Shown piece by piece: positions 34,344-43,113 of a stretch of 64,000 nucleotides of DNA (position 1 is its first letter; each line of letters begins with the position of its first letter). The notes under the pieces are model-generated. The model saw nothing but the letters and a program-made list of their open reading frames with translations, searched no databases and was not told where the DNA came from. Source of the DNA: Tellurirhabdus rosea (GTDB taxonomy: Bacteria; Bacteroidota; Bacteroidia; Cytophagales; Spirosomataceae); NCBI RefSeq assembly GCF_026278345.1, contig NZ_CP111085.1, forward strand, positions 4,684,282-4,748,281, in the 5' to 3' direction. A program made the translations under genes and the position numbers.

Positions 34344-35051
34344 TTACTTGAATTTATACCGCAGCGACAGACCGGCTTCAACGCCGTTCAGGCTTACGTC
34401 CTGCGAAGAGGAAGTCGTGACCGCGGTTGAGCCGGAGCCCGTCACGGTTTTGACCGCCTGCTTGTAGCTGCCGAGGTGGTAGCGCAGATCGAGGGCGAGG
34501 TACAGTTTCTTCACCAGTTGCTTTTCGGCACCGACGAACACCTGAAAACCGTAGTTGTTGCCCGCCTGGGTTTCGTTGACCGAACCGGTTCCTTTCTCTA
34601 CTACCCGGTTAAACTCGTTTTTGACGAAGTAACGGGCCACGCTGACCCCGGCATAGGGCGTCAGGAACGGCTGCTTCTCGCCTTCGGCCACCGGCTTGGC
34701 GAAAGCGTATTTCACATCCAGGGCGACGGGGATGATCGACAGCGTCAGCTTCTCCGTCCGGTTGATCCCGGCGATGCTGATGGGGCTGCTGGCCGACTGT
34801 TTCCAGGAAGAAACCCGCGCGCCGACAGACAGTCCTTTAACGACGCCAACTTCAAGCGCGAGGGTCGGGGCGATGGCACCATCAAATTTTCCACCCGCCT
34901 GACCCATTACCGATTCTTTGTTCCAGTAGTCAAGAGAGGGCTTCCAGTAACCGGCACCGACGCTGATGCTTTTGAGGCTAACCTGGGCTTGTGCCGAGAA
35001 GGCAGAGAAGGCCACCAGACCCGCTGCGGCCAGCATTTTAATATTTTTCAT
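34344..35051 (-). CDS. Outer-membrane beta-barrel protein (porin-like, small)
   Basis: A 235-residue protein with a signal peptide (to AQAQ, about residue 23) and alternating beta strands: SISVGAGYWKPSLDYWNKES, ALEVGVVKGLSVGARVSSW, PVALDVKYAFAKP, FLTPYAGVSVARYFVKNEF, GFQVFVGAEKQLVKKLYLAL and the terminal SLRYKFK with C-terminal aromatic anchor. It fits an eight-stranded OmpW/OmpX-sized barrel of the PorT/beta-barrel-2 group common in Bacteroidota. Function not known. It lies upstream of the yjbH pair but is cut off from it by a strong terminator. Confidence 0.8.
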   Translation of the reverse strand: MKNIKMLAAAGLVAFSAFSAQAQVSLKSISVGAGYWKPSLDYWNKESVMGQAGGKFDGAIAPTLALEVGVVKGLSVGARVSSWKQSASSPISIAGINRTEKLTLSIIPVALDVKYAFAKPVAEGEKQPFLTPYAGVSVARYFVKNEFNRVVEKGTGSVNETQAGNNYGFQVFVGAEKQLVKKLYLALDLRYHLGSYKQAVKTVTGSGSTAVTTSSSQDVSLNGVEAGLSLRYKFK

Positions 35052-35098
35052 ATGGCAAGATTCGATTGATAGGGACAGATACGCTCCCGGTTAAACCC

Positions 35099-36151
35099 TT
35101 ATTTTCCTGAGCCCTGGTTATGGCAGCTGGCGATTGCAGAATTGCGGGCATTCTCAGCCGCTTTTACCGCATTGTTGAAATTGGTAGTGACTTCAGCCAG
35201 GTCGGAATCACGGGCAGCCTTGGCCGCATTGATCCGAGCATCTTTCGACTGAGAGCAGGCCGCTTTTTCTGCTCCTTCAGCACTGCGGGAAGCCTCCATA
35301 GACGACAGGTAGCTGACAGTGTAGATGACATACAGACCGTTGTAAACATCTTCCCGTTCGGCAGCCGGGAGCTGATTGGTGAAATTGACTAGAGCCGTAA
35401 TGACGGTATTGTAGTTGTCCGTAGTCTGGTTGCGCAGGGTATTGTACCGGGTTTCTACATCCGTCGGGCAGGAAGTGGACTGTGAATTGATGCTGGTCTC
35501 TGCAGCCGTGTAGGTGGCGTTGACAGCGTTTCGCTGGTCATCCCGTGCCTTGGTGATGGAAGCCAGAACGGTGTTATACGCTTCGTTTGCCGTGTTTTTG
35601 CAGGCATCGATGTCGTCGGTGGTTCCCAGAACAATCGCTACTTCCTGAACAACACCGATACGGGCACCCACCGGTTTGCCGTTGATGGTGGGCGGGGTGA
35701 AGGTCGCCAGGTATTTTTTCAGGTTCGGATTGTTGGAGAAAGACGTTACCAGCGCTTTCAGATCGGCGGGAACGTTGCCTGACTTCGCCGCATTGACAAC
35801 GTCAGTGGGCTTGTAAGCCGCGGCGATGGCGTCTACCTGTTTCTCCGGAATAACCGCCGTTACCTGGGCTGCGGTTTGCGTTGCCGACTGAACGGCGGTG
35901 GGGGTGGCGCTGGTGCTGATGATGGACGTCAGCGCAGCCGTGGCCGTAGAAGAAGTGACCTGGGCCGGAGTTACCGTAACGGCAGCTGGGGCGGTAGGCT
36001 GGTAAGCGGGAAGTTTTACTTCTTCAAGGCCCTTGAACGTGTAGGTGAAGGGGGTGACGGAAGCTACTTCTTTAGGCTGGCAGTTGTACATCGTTACGGC
36101 CAGTGTCAGAAAACCGAGCAGCATTCTGACTTTCCGGGTCAATAGAGTCAT
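35099..36151 (-). CDS. Exported helical protein of unknown function
   Basis: A 350-residue protein with an N-terminal hydrophobic signal ending near TMYNCQPKE, where Cys23 may be lipidated though the lipobox is poor. Residues about 45-95 are Ala/Thr/Val/Pro-rich and low in complexity. The rest is predicted to be mainly helical with many Ala, Asn and Glu, including DACKNTANEAYNTVLASITK, CPTDVETRYNTLRNQTTDNY and SKDARINAAKAARDSDLAEV. Four cysteines in this part could form two disulfides. I do not recognise a family. The start at 36151 is chosen for the signal. Confidence 0.7.
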   Translation of the reverse strand: MTLLTRKVRMLLGFLTLAVTMYNCQPKEVASVTPFTYTFKGLEEVKLPAYQPTAPAAVTVTPAQVTSSTATAALTSIISTSATPTAVQSATQTAAQVTAVIPEKQVDAIAAAYKPTDVVNAAKSGNVPADLKALVTSFSNNPNLKKYLATFTPPTINGKPVGARIGVVQEVAIVLGTTDDIDACKNTANEAYNTVLASITKARDDQRNAVNATYTAAETSINSQSTSCPTDVETRYNTLRNQTTDNYNTVITALVNFTNQLPAAEREDVYNGLYVIYTVSYLSSMEASRSAEGAEKAACSQSKDARINAAKAARDSDLAEVTTNFNNAVKAAENARNSAIASCHNQGSGK

Positions 36152-36661
36152 GGTAATTGTGTTAGAAATAAGTGAATTATAAGTCAGATAAACACTTGCT
36201 ATCGAGCATGACCAGGCCACGCTGGTCAGAGAACTTACAACCGTAAATCGGGTGGCCTTTCAGGGTGCTCCTGTGTTAAGTACAATTTTTTAAGTAAAAA
36301 CTGACAGTAGTCTTCGTGTGGCTTTACTCGCGCCAGAGCGTCAGTTCATTCTGAAGGGTGGCCGATGTGGTGTCTTCCGGCCGAAACTATTTTAATCAAA
36401 CGGTAAAAAAATAGCTCTCTACGCTTGATTGACTATCAGGAAAAATAGTACTTATCGTTGAAATTATTAAATAATAATGTAATAAACATATGATATTATG
36501 ATACTTTAGGGCAAATCTAACGAAAACCCCAATATTTCAAAAAAGAATATGTCTTATTATGTTACTATTTTTTTAAACGGCGAAAGGCCTCCTTTGGGGA
36601 GGCCTTCCAGCGGGTAAGTAAACAAGCGGACGAGATAAAACCGTCCGAAAGATTCGAATTG
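36152..36661. other. AT-rich intergenic region with terminator
   Basis: About 510 bp between two minus-strand genes. It contains the hairpin at 36584-36606 and, towards the left, sequence that is likely the promoter of the helical protein gene; no clear -7 box is found. No coding potential. Confidence 0.5.
36584..36606 (-). terminator. Hairpin terminator after the membrane protein gene
   Basis: A 9-bp stem AAGGCCTCC / GGAGGCCTT with a 5-nt loop, about 55 bp after the stop at 36662. On the minus strand, A-rich rather than U-rich sequence follows, so efficiency is uncertain. Confidence 0.65.
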
Positions 36662-37099
36662 TCAGAACCAGCCCGCGCCCGGAATCCGGAACGGCCAGGG
36701 AATAGCGGCCAGAATCAGGAGCAGTCCCAGGGCGAAGAAAATAAAGATCGTCCGGTGTTTGTTGATCGGGCCGGGAGCCCGCCGCGAACGGGCGCGGCCG
36801 ATGGTGATCAGGACCACGGCGATGAGCATGGTCGAGATGTGCTCGACGGTATAGAACCGGTAAAGTTTTTCGCTGATGAGGTTGAAATCCACTTTCGGGC
36901 TGAGGAAGTATAGGATCAGTCCGAGCGTTACCTGGATGTGGGTGGAGACCAATGCCCAGACGTACAGCCGGTTATCGCCCGCCGTGTATTCGTCGCGACC
37001 CTGCCATTTCCGGAAGGCGGTGATGATCGCCGCCAGCAGCAGGATGAGGACAAGCCAGCGCAACCCCGAATGGGCATGAACAAGTATATTGTAGAGCAT
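36662..37099 (-). CDS. Small membrane protein, cytochrome b-like
   Basis: A 145-residue inner-membrane protein with four hydrophobic helices (about 12-30, 46-66, 84-103 and 116-138). Histidines occur in the first and third helices or near them: VHAHSGLRW (His8, His10), STHIQVTLG, YTVEHISTM and NKHRT. The number and spacing of these histidines suggest heme b binding as in small cytochrome b561-like proteins, but this is inference; there is no biochemical assignment for the family that I can name. It is divergent from the DUF4286 gene. Confidence 0.7.
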   Translation of the reverse strand: MLYNILVHAHSGLRWLVLILLLAAIITAFRKWQGRDEYTAGDNRLYVWALVSTHIQVTLGLILYFLSPKVDFNLISEKLYRFYTVEHISTMLIAVVLITIGRARSRRAPGPINKHRTIFIFFALGLLLILAAIPWPFRIPGAGWF

Positions 37100-37196
37100 A
37101 GAACGAGTAAGTGGTTAAAACTGCTTCGGCGGCAAAGAAACAACATTCCGTCAACTTTTCTTAGTCTCCCGGCGTTTGAGTGCAAATAGCCAATCC

Positions 37197-37499
37197 ATGA
37201 TTCTATACAACGTAACCATCAACATTGACTCCGCCGTGGAGGCCGAGTGGCTGGCCTGGATGCAGCAGGTACACGTTCCCGAGGTAATGGCCACCGGCCT
37301 GCCCGTCGCCTCCAAAGTGATGCGCCTGCTCACCGAAATCGACAACGGCGGCGCAACCTACGCTTTCCAGTACTCGTTCCGGACCATGGACGACTACCTG
37401 ACCTACCAGAACGACCATTCCCCCGCCCTCCAGGCCAAATTAGCCCAGCGCTACAAAGACAAATTCGTAGCCTTCCGGACACTCCTTGAAGAGTTATGA
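37197..37499 (+). CDS. DUF4286 family protein
   Basis: A 100-residue cytoplasmic protein: MILYNVTINIDSAVEAEWLA, then WMQQVHVPEVMATGLPVASK, YAFQYSFRTMDDYLTYQND and the end KFVAFRTLLEEL. This matches DUF4286, a ferredoxin-like alpha/beta barrel family found throughout Bacteroidota, with unknown function. The ATG at 37197 is used because the family starts here. Its TGA stop lies in the first unit of the palindromic repeat that follows. Confidence 0.88.
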   Translation: MILYNVTINIDSAVEAEWLAWMQQVHVPEVMATGLPVASKVMRLLTEIDNGGATYAFQYSFRTMDDYLTYQNDHSPALQAKLAQRYKDKFVAFRTLLEEL

Positions 37500-37625
37500 G
37501 TTAAGAATTAAGAGTTATGAGTTATGAGTTATGAGTTGACTCCGCTGGGCTATAACCTAAATGGGCGGAGCCAACTCATAACTCATAATTCTTAACTCAT
37601 AACTCATAATTCTTAACTCATAACT
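37497..37625. repeat. Large palindrome with GAGTTAT/GAATTAA arms
   Basis: Each arm has about seven 7-bp units (GAGTTAT, GAGTTAA, GAATTAA); the core is ACTCCGC...GCGGAG. It lies between convergent genes. The DUF4286 stop TGA and the final Met-Ser-stop of the MMPL gene are both encoded by arm units. Confidence 0.88.
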
Positions 37626-39964
37626 CTTTTTCTTTTCCTGCGTTTGTCCAGCGACATCAGGAAGGCGGGGAGGAGGATGAGGTTGGAGGCCATGCCCATG
37701 AGCAGGGTGATGGAGACCAGCAGGCCGAGAGTAACGGTCCCCTGAAACGTCGAGGCGGTGAAGATGGCAAACCCGACGAACAGGATGAAGGCGGTGTATA
37801 CCATGCTCACGCCCGTATGCCGGATGGTGCGCGATACGGCCTCCGAAATGCTGAGTCCGTGGGTGCGCAGCTCGTCCCGGTACTTGGTGATGAAATAGAT
37901 CGTTCCGTCCGACGAAATTCCGAAGGCGATGCTGAAGATCAGGATGGTCGAGGGTTTCAGGTAGATGTTGAAATAGCCCATGATGCCCGCCGTGATGAGC
38001 AGCGGCACGACGCTGGGCAGAACCGCAATCAGCACCGAGCGCAGATCGCGCAGCAGCAGCCCGAGAATGATCGAAACCAGCACAATGGCAAGGGCCGTAC
38101 TTTCCTGAAGGTTATACAACAGGTAATCATTGCCTTTGGTGAAGACCACGCTGCTGCCCGTGATCCGGACGTCGTACTGCTCGCCGGGCGGGAGTCGCTG
38201 CCCCGTTTCGCGGTCGATGTTGAAAATACTGTCGGCTTTAGGCTGGAGCTTCGCCAGCAGTTCGTTGATGCGGGCCGTGCCGACGTCGGCCATCTGAAAG
38301 CTCACACGGGTATAGCGGCGCGTACTGTCGAGAAAGCCGTTGAGGCGACTCTGCTGTTTGCTGGCCTGGGGGGCATAGTTCGCCAGTTTGGCCAGTTCCA
38401 TGGCGGGCGGCAGGATGTAGTACTTCGGGTCGCCGCCGCGGTAGCCCTGGTAGAAAAACTTGACGGCCTCCACGATGGAAAGCGGGCGGGTAAACTCCGG
38501 ATACTTCTCGATTTCGCGCTGCAGCAGGCGGATCTTCGTCAGCGTCTGCGGATTCAGGACGCGGCCCGGCTGCCGGGTGTCCACATTCACTTCAAACGGC
38601 ATCACGCCGCGGAAGTGTCCTTCAAAAAACTTCAGATCGGTGTAGATCGGGTCGTTTTTCGGCAGATCGTCCACCACGTAGCCCACCGCCTTAATGCGCA
38701 GCATGCCGATGACGCCGATCACCACGGCGACCCCGATAAAGGTATAAATGGCGACCCGGCGCTGGTGCACCAGATGATCGACCCAGCGCAGGAAGGCGTT
38801 GATCCGCCGGCCTTCCAGATGTCCCCGCTGTTTTTCGGACGGCGCGGGCAGGTAACTGAACGCAATGGTAATCAGGATGAGCGAGATGGCGAAGGTGGTC
38901 ATAATGCCCAGGGCGGCCACCAGACCAAATTCGAGCAGCAGCGGGCTGTTGGTAAAATAAAAGACAAAGAAGCCGATGGAGGTGGTGACGTTGGCGAAAA
39001 AGGTCGTTTCGCCGATCTTCTCGGCCGCCAGTTTCAGCGCCCGCATCTTCTCGCCGTGCCGGCTCAGTTCATTATGGTACGTATTGAGCAGGAAAATGGC
39101 GTTCGGAATGCCGATGACGATGATCAGCGGCGGAATCAGGCCCGTCAGCAGCGTGATTTTGTACCCGAACAGCACCATGTAGCCCGTCGACCAGATCACC
39201 CCGATGCCGACAACGATGCCCGAGATCAGCACCACCAGCAGCGACCGGAAGAACATCAGGAGAATGAGCGCGGTCACAACGAAGGCCAGACCCATGAACA
39301 TGATCATTTCGTTGCTGACCTTGGCCGTAAATTCTGTTCGGATAAAGGGCATGCCGGAGAGGTGAACCGGAATGTTGTAGGCTTTCTCAAACGACTTGGC
39401 CGCCGCCGCAATCTGCCGGACAATGGCGATCCGGCCTTTGGTGTTCAGCGCATCCTGTTTGAAGGTAACGGCCATCAGGTGCGCCTGCCCGGCCGAATCG
39501 GAAACAAAGCCGTCGTAGAAGGGGAGGGCAGCGATAGACCGGCGGATGCTGTCGACCTCCACCTGGGTCGTGGGCTTCTGCGGCACCAGCGGCAGAAAGT
39601 TGAACTGCCCCGTGCTGTCGTTCCGGACGATGCGGAACAGGCTGGCGTTCGACACCACATCCCTGATGCCGTCAATTTTCCGAAGCTGCTGGTTGAGGTC
39701 ATACCAGCCGTTGAAATTACGGAGCTGGTACATGGCTGGCGTTTCCGCGCCGATCACCATCACGTTGCCGTCTTCCCCGTAGCGGGCTTTAAACGCTTCG
39801 TATTCGATAAAGTCCGGGTCGCTGGTGGGGAGTATCTTGGCGAGTTCGTAAGAAAGGCGAATCTGGCTGGCCTGGTAGCCCATGAAGATCGTTCCGAGCA
39901 GAATGATAATCAGGAGCAGGGGACGGTTTTTAAGTACAAAAGCGGAAATGCGGTGCCAAACCAT
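37613..39964 (-). CDS. RND superfamily (MMPL-type) exporter
   Basis: A 783-residue inner-membrane protein with twelve helices and two large periplasmic loops (about 45-215 and 420-590). Helices 2-6 (about 220-370, with IVVGIGVIWSTGYMVLFGYK and LNTYHNELSRHGEKMRALKL) and 8-12 (about 615-770, with TILIFSIAFGISSDGTIYFI and TKYRDELRTHG) are the paired MMPL domains. The Asp of SSDGTIYF is in the expected proton-relay helix. Relatives export lipids, hopanoids or other hydrophobic compounds using the proton gradient. The ending VMS is read from the repeat. No periplasmic adaptor is adjacent, so it probably works alone. Confidence 0.88.
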   Translation of the reverse strand: MVWHRISAFVLKNRPLLLIIILLGTIFMGYQASQIRLSYELAKILPTSDPDFIEYEAFKARYGEDGNVMVIGAETPAMYQLRNFNGWYDLNQQLRKIDGIRDVVSNASLFRIVRNDSTGQFNFLPLVPQKPTTQVEVDSIRRSIAALPFYDGFVSDSAGQAHLMAVTFKQDALNTKGRIAIVRQIAAAAKSFEKAYNIPVHLSGMPFIRTEFTAKVSNEMIMFMGLAFVVTALILLMFFRSLLVVLISGIVVGIGVIWSTGYMVLFGYKITLLTGLIPPLIIVIGIPNAIFLLNTYHNELSRHGEKMRALKLAAEKIGETTFFANVTTSIGFFVFYFTNSPLLLEFGLVAALGIMTTFAISLILITIAFSYLPAPSEKQRGHLEGRRINAFLRWVDHLVHQRRVAIYTFIGVAVVIGVIGMLRIKAVGYVVDDLPKNDPIYTDLKFFEGHFRGVMPFEVNVDTRQPGRVLNPQTLTKIRLLQREIEKYPEFTRPLSIVEAVKFFYQGYRGGDPKYYILPPAMELAKLANYAPQASKQQSRLNGFLDSTRRYTRVSFQMADVGTARINELLAKLQPKADSIFNIDRETGQRLPPGEQYDVRITGSSVVFTKGNDYLLYNLQESTALAIVLVSIILGLLLRDLRSVLIAVLPSVVPLLITAGIMGYFNIYLKPSTILIFSIAFGISSDGTIYFITKYRDELRTHGLSISEAVSRTIRHTGVSMVYTAFILFVGFAIFTASTFQGTVTLGLLVSITLLMGMASNLILLPAFLMSLDKRRKRKRVMS

Positions 39965-39989
39965 GTAGGTAGCTAAAGAATTGAAGCGG

Positions 39990-39997
39990 CAAAGTTA
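39990..39997 (-). promoter_or_regulatory. Candidate -7 box of the MMPL gene
   Basis: On the minus strand TAACTTTG, an exact match to TAnnTTTG, 25 bp before the start codon. A -33 TTG is not seen at the expected place. Confidence 0.55.
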
Positions 39998-40010
39998 CCA
40001 AAGATTTATT

Positions 40011-40098
40011 GAATGACTGAATGATTGATTGACTGAATGACTGAAGTGCTTGCCCGGACACCAGTCATTCAGTCAATCAATCATTCAGTCATTCAAAA
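40011..40098. repeat. Palindrome with TGAATGAC/TTGATTGAC arms
   Basis: Inverted repeat of TGAATGACTGAATGATTGATTG and its complement around a short GC-rich loop. The TGA stop of the oxidoreductase gene (40093-40095) is in the right arm. It lies between the MMPL start region and the end of the next minus-strand gene. Confidence 0.85.
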
Positions 40099-41124
40099 TT
40101 CTATAGCTCTCCGCTCCCGGCTGCTTTCTCCCGCCAGCTCCAGAATCCGGATGGTGGCGTAGGCTTGCTCGGGGGTGATTTCGGGGGCGATTTCGCCGCG
40201 GATGGCGCGGGCGAGGTTGTCGTAGAAGGGGTGGTAATTGCCCGGCAGGCTCGGGATGATGTGCCGCTCGTCGGCCGTCGTCAGGGTGGCGTAATGGTCT
40301 TCCGGTTCCACACCCCAGTCGGGCGTGTTGGGCAGCATATTTTTGCGCAACGTTTCCTCCTGAATGTCGAGGCCCGATTTGGTCAGGGAGGCTTTGGTGC
40401 CGTGGATGATGTAGCGAAGCCGGTTTTCCGGGACCGTCAGCGAGGATTTTAGAATGACCCGTTTGTCGGAATAGAAAAGCCGGATGTCGAAGTAATCGTC
40501 CAGCGTGCCGCCTTTCCGGACGGTGCGGATATCGCCCAGAACCGCTTCCGGCGCGCCGAACAGCGCCACGGCCTGGTCTACCAGGTGCGGACCGAGATTC
40601 AGCAGATTACCGCCGCCGTTGGGGTCCTGTTCTTTCCAGTTCTGAAGGACGTCGGGGCGGAAGCGATCGAAATGGGACTCGTATTCAACCACCTCACCCA
40701 GTGCATCTTCGGCCAGAAGTTGCCGGATTGTCAGAAAATCGGCATCATACCGCCGGTTTTGATACGGTATAGCGACCAGATTCTTATCTTTAGCAAGTTG
40801 CAGCAATTGCCGGGCCTCTTCCGAGGTGTTGGCAAAAGGCTTTTCGATCAGAACGTGCTTGCCCGCCTCCAGCGCGGCTTTGGCGTACGGAAAATGGGTG
40901 TCGTTGGGCGTGCTGACGATGATCAGGTCGATGGCCGGGTCAGTCAGCAGGTCTTCGTGGGAACGGACCGTGCGGATGGAGGCGTCGAAGGCTTCGGCTT
41001 CGTTGCGGTGGCGTTCGACGACTTTGGTAAGGCCAAAATTGGCATTGGTGGTGAGAAAGGGCGCGTGAAAGTACCGCCCCGAAAGCCCGAAGCCGATCAG
41101 GCCGACGTTGATTTTTTGTTGCAT
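40093..41124 (-). CDS. Gfo/Idh/MocA-family oxidoreductase
   Basis: A 343-residue NAD(P)-dependent oxidoreductase, cytoplasmic. Rossmann start KINVGLIGFGLSGRYFHAPF (GFGLSG, residues 10-15), DLIIVSTPNDTHFPYAKAAL, the catalytic motif EKPFA near residue 90 and the family C-terminal domain with GGGNLLNLGPHLVDQAVALF. This subgroup (YdgJ/IolX-type sugar or inositol dehydrogenases) lacks a signal. The substrate is unknown. The start is at 41124; upstream in-frame sequence is repeat-like. It is divergent from the second family member. Confidence 0.9.
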   Translation of the reverse strand: MQQKINVGLIGFGLSGRYFHAPFLTTNANFGLTKVVERHRNEAEAFDASIRTVRSHEDLLTDPAIDLIIVSTPNDTHFPYAKAALEAGKHVLIEKPFANTSEEARQLLQLAKDKNLVAIPYQNRRYDADFLTIRQLLAEDALGEVVEYESHFDRFRPDVLQNWKEQDPNGGGNLLNLGPHLVDQAVALFGAPEAVLGDIRTVRKGGTLDDYFDIRLFYSDKRVILKSSLTVPENRLRYIIHGTKASLTKSGLDIQEETLRKNMLPNTPDWGVEPEDHYATLTTADERHIIPSLPGNYHPFYDNLARAIRGEIAPEITPEQAYATIRILELAGESSRERRAIEF

Positions 41125-41127
41125 AAT

Positions 41128-41232
41128 GAATAGAAATGAGTTCACGCCGATTTACGCAGGACTGACCGCCGAGGCACGCAGGAGACTGCCGTGTAAATCT
41201 GCGCCCAAAATCTGCGACTATCTGCGGGAAAG
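41128..41232. repeat. AATCTGCG-type repeat in divergent intergenic region
   Basis: CGCCGATTTACGCAGG and GTGTAAATCTGCGCCCAAAATCTGCG segments forming an imperfect inverted repeat. Related in wording to the large inverted repeat at 2405-2550. Confidence 0.55.
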
Positions 41233-41260
41233 CAACTTTACCTGAAACCTTTAAAATTAA

Positions 41261-42568
41261 ATGCAGAACCAGCATTCCCCAAGCCGAAGGCAGTTTTTAA
41301 AAGCTTCTACTGCCCTCGCCTCCTTCTTTATTGTGCCACGCCACGTCCTCGGCGGGCCGGGCTTCCTGCCGCCCAGCGACCAGATTACGATGGGTTTCAT
41401 CGGTCTCGGTAAACAGGTTGGCGGACTGCGCCGCAATTTTCAGCAGACCGGGCAGGTCCGGATCCTGACCGCCTGCGACGTGGACCGGGGCAAGATGACC
41501 AAGTTCGTTCAGGATGTGCAGACGATGGCCGGGGTGACGCCCGCGCCCGAAACGACGCTGCCTAAAGGCGAGTGCAAACCGTACGACGATTTCCGGGCCG
41601 TACTCGACCGCGAAGACATCGACGCGGTGGTGATTGCCACGCCCGACCACTGGCACGCGGCGATGGCCGTCCGGGCCGCCGAAGCCAAGAAAGATATTTA
41701 CTGCGAAAAACCCCTTTCGCTGACGGTCGCCGAAGGCCGGGCGATGGTCAAGGCCGCCCGAAAACACAAGCGGGTGTTCCAGACGGGCAGCATGCAGCGG
41801 TCGTGGAAGGAATTCCGGCAGGCCGTCGAACTCGTGCGGAACGGCTATATCGGAGAAATCAAAACGGTGAAGGTCAACGTCGGTGGCCCGCCGAAGCCCT
41901 TCGATCTGGCGGCCGAACCGCTGCCTGCCGGTCTGAACTGGGAGATGTGGCTCGGTCCCAACCCCGTCGAACGGCCGTACAACGCCCGCCTGAACCCGCC
42001 GCTGACGGCCACCTTCTGGGGGCAGTGGCGCGACTACCGGGATTTTGGCGGCGGCGGCATGACCGACTGGGGCGCGCACATGTTCGACATTGCCCAGTGG
42101 GGCCTGGACATGGACGATTCCGGACCCGTCGAACTGACCCCGCCCACGGACGGCAGCGGGAAAGGATTGGTGTATAAATACGCCAACGGCATCACGCTGG
42201 TCCACGAGCCGACCGGAGGCAAGCAGTACTGTCATTTCATCGGCAGCGAAGGCGAAGTAAAGGTAGCCCGCGGCGAACTCACCACCACGCCCACTACGCT
42301 GAAGGACAAAGTGATCGGCGACGGCGAAAAACGGGTTTATTTCAGCGATAACCATTATATGGACTTCCTCAACGCCATCCGCAGCCGCAAGAATCCGATC
42401 TGCGACGTGGAAGTGGGCCACCGAACGGCCACGGTCTGCACCATCGGCAACATTGCCTACGAACTGAAGCGGCCGCTGCGCTGGAATCCGAAGAAAGAGA
42501 AGTTTGAGGACGATGCCGACGCCAACCAGTTGCTAAGCCGCCCAATCCGGAAGGAGTGGAAGGTATAG
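41261..42568 (+). CDS. Tat-exported Gfo/Idh/MocA-family oxidoreductase
   Basis: A 435-residue oxidoreductase with an N-terminal twin-arginine signal (SRRQFLKASTALASFF, residues 8-23). Rossmann motif MGFIGLGKQVGGL, then VVIATPDHWHAAMAVRAAEA, YCEKPLSLTV near residue 148 and GGGGMTDWGAHMFDIAQWGL in the C-terminal domain. Such exported members are common in Bacteroidota and are often linked to glycan modification, with the cofactor bound before export through Tat. Substrate not known. A CAACTTTA sequence at 41233-41240 may be a weak -7 box. Confidence 0.92.
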   Translation: MQNQHSPSRRQFLKASTALASFFIVPRHVLGGPGFLPPSDQITMGFIGLGKQVGGLRRNFQQTGQVRILTACDVDRGKMTKFVQDVQTMAGVTPAPETTLPKGECKPYDDFRAVLDREDIDAVVIATPDHWHAAMAVRAAEAKKDIYCEKPLSLTVAEGRAMVKAARKHKRVFQTGSMQRSWKEFRQAVELVRNGYIGEIKTVKVNVGGPPKPFDLAAEPLPAGLNWEMWLGPNPVERPYNARLNPPLTATFWGQWRDYRDFGGGGMTDWGAHMFDIAQWGLDMDDSGPVELTPPTDGSGKGLVYKYANGITLVHEPTGGKQYCHFIGSEGEVKVARGELTTTPTTLKDKVIGDGEKRVYFSDNHYMDFLNAIRSRKNPICDVEVGHRTATVCTIGNIAYELKRPLRWNPKKEKFEDDADANQLLSRPIRKEWKV

Positions 42569-42580
42569 GCCGGAAAATGT

Positions 42581-42588
42581 TATCTTTG
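42581..42588 (+). promoter_or_regulatory. Candidate -7 box of tsaE
   Basis: TATCTTTG, an exact match to TAnnTTTG, 25 bp before the tsaE start codon. No convincing -33 TTG. Confidence 0.6.
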
Positions 42589-42613
42589 CGGCCTGTTCTC
42601 AAACGCCCCGCCG

Positions 42614-43036
42614 ATGACGCTGATTGTACCAAGCCTGAACGACCTCGACGAAGCCGCCCGGAAGCTGCTCGAAGCGGGCCGAAACCATGCCGTCTGGCTG
42701 TTTGAAGGGGAAATGGGGGCCGGAAAGACGACCCTCATCAAGTCGCTCTGTCGGCAGATGGGTGTGCAGAACGTGGTGCAAAGTCCGACATTTTCCATTG
42801 TAAACGAGTACGTTACGAAGACGGGCGAACCAGTCTATCATTTTGACTGTTACCGGCTTCGCAACGAGCAGGAGGCGCTCGACATCGGCATCGAAGAGTA
42901 CTTCGACTCCGGAGACACCTGTTTTGTCGAATGGCCCGAACGGGTCGCCGGCCTGCTGCCCCCCGACGCCTGGACCGTTCGCATCCGGGCCGAGGACGAA
43001 AAACGGATTATTGAAACAGAAGCAATTATGAGTTAA
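42614..43036 (+). CDS. tsaE: tRNA threonylcarbamoyladenosine biosynthesis ATPase
   Basis: A 140-residue P-loop ATPase. With TsaB, TsaC and TsaD it makes the t6A modification at position 37 of tRNAs reading ANN codons; TsaE drives the cycle by ATP hydrolysis. Seen: Walker A GEMGAGKTT (32-40), SPTFSIVNEY, the YHFDCYRL motif, EEYFDSGDTCFVEWPERV and the usual length. The last two codons and the stop (Met-Ser-TAA) come from the repeat that follows. Upstream is the Tat-exported oxidoreductase; downstream, past the repeat, alanine dehydrogenase. Confidence 0.95.
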   Translation: MTLIVPSLNDLDEAARKLLEAGRNHAVWLFEGEMGAGKTTLIKSLCRQMGVQNVVQSPTFSIVNEYVTKTGEPVYHFDCYRLRNEQEALDIGIEEYFDSGDTCFVEWPERVAGLLPPDAWTVRIRAEDEKRIIETEAIMS

Positions 43037-43107
43037 GAGTTAAGAGTTAAGAGTTAAGAACGGCCGACCGACCTAACTCATAACTCATAACTCTTAACTC
43101 TTAACTA
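43028..43107. repeat. Palindrome with GAGTTAA arms between tsaE and ald
   Basis: Four GAGTTAA units, a GC-rich loop (CGGCCGACCG), then the complementary TAACTC/TTAACTC units. It lies between two same-strand genes and includes the tsaE stop. Confidence 0.85.
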
Positions 43108-43113
43108 AAAATT

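Noticed and set aside
36640-36670. A tRNA-like TTCGAATT segment
   Set aside because: There is no matching acceptor stem or cloverleaf around it.
37817-39976. 719-codon open frame on the plus strand opposite the MMPL exporter
   Set aside because: Very rich in Asp, Arg, His and Gln without motifs; the minus-strand frame has the twelve helices of a real exporter.
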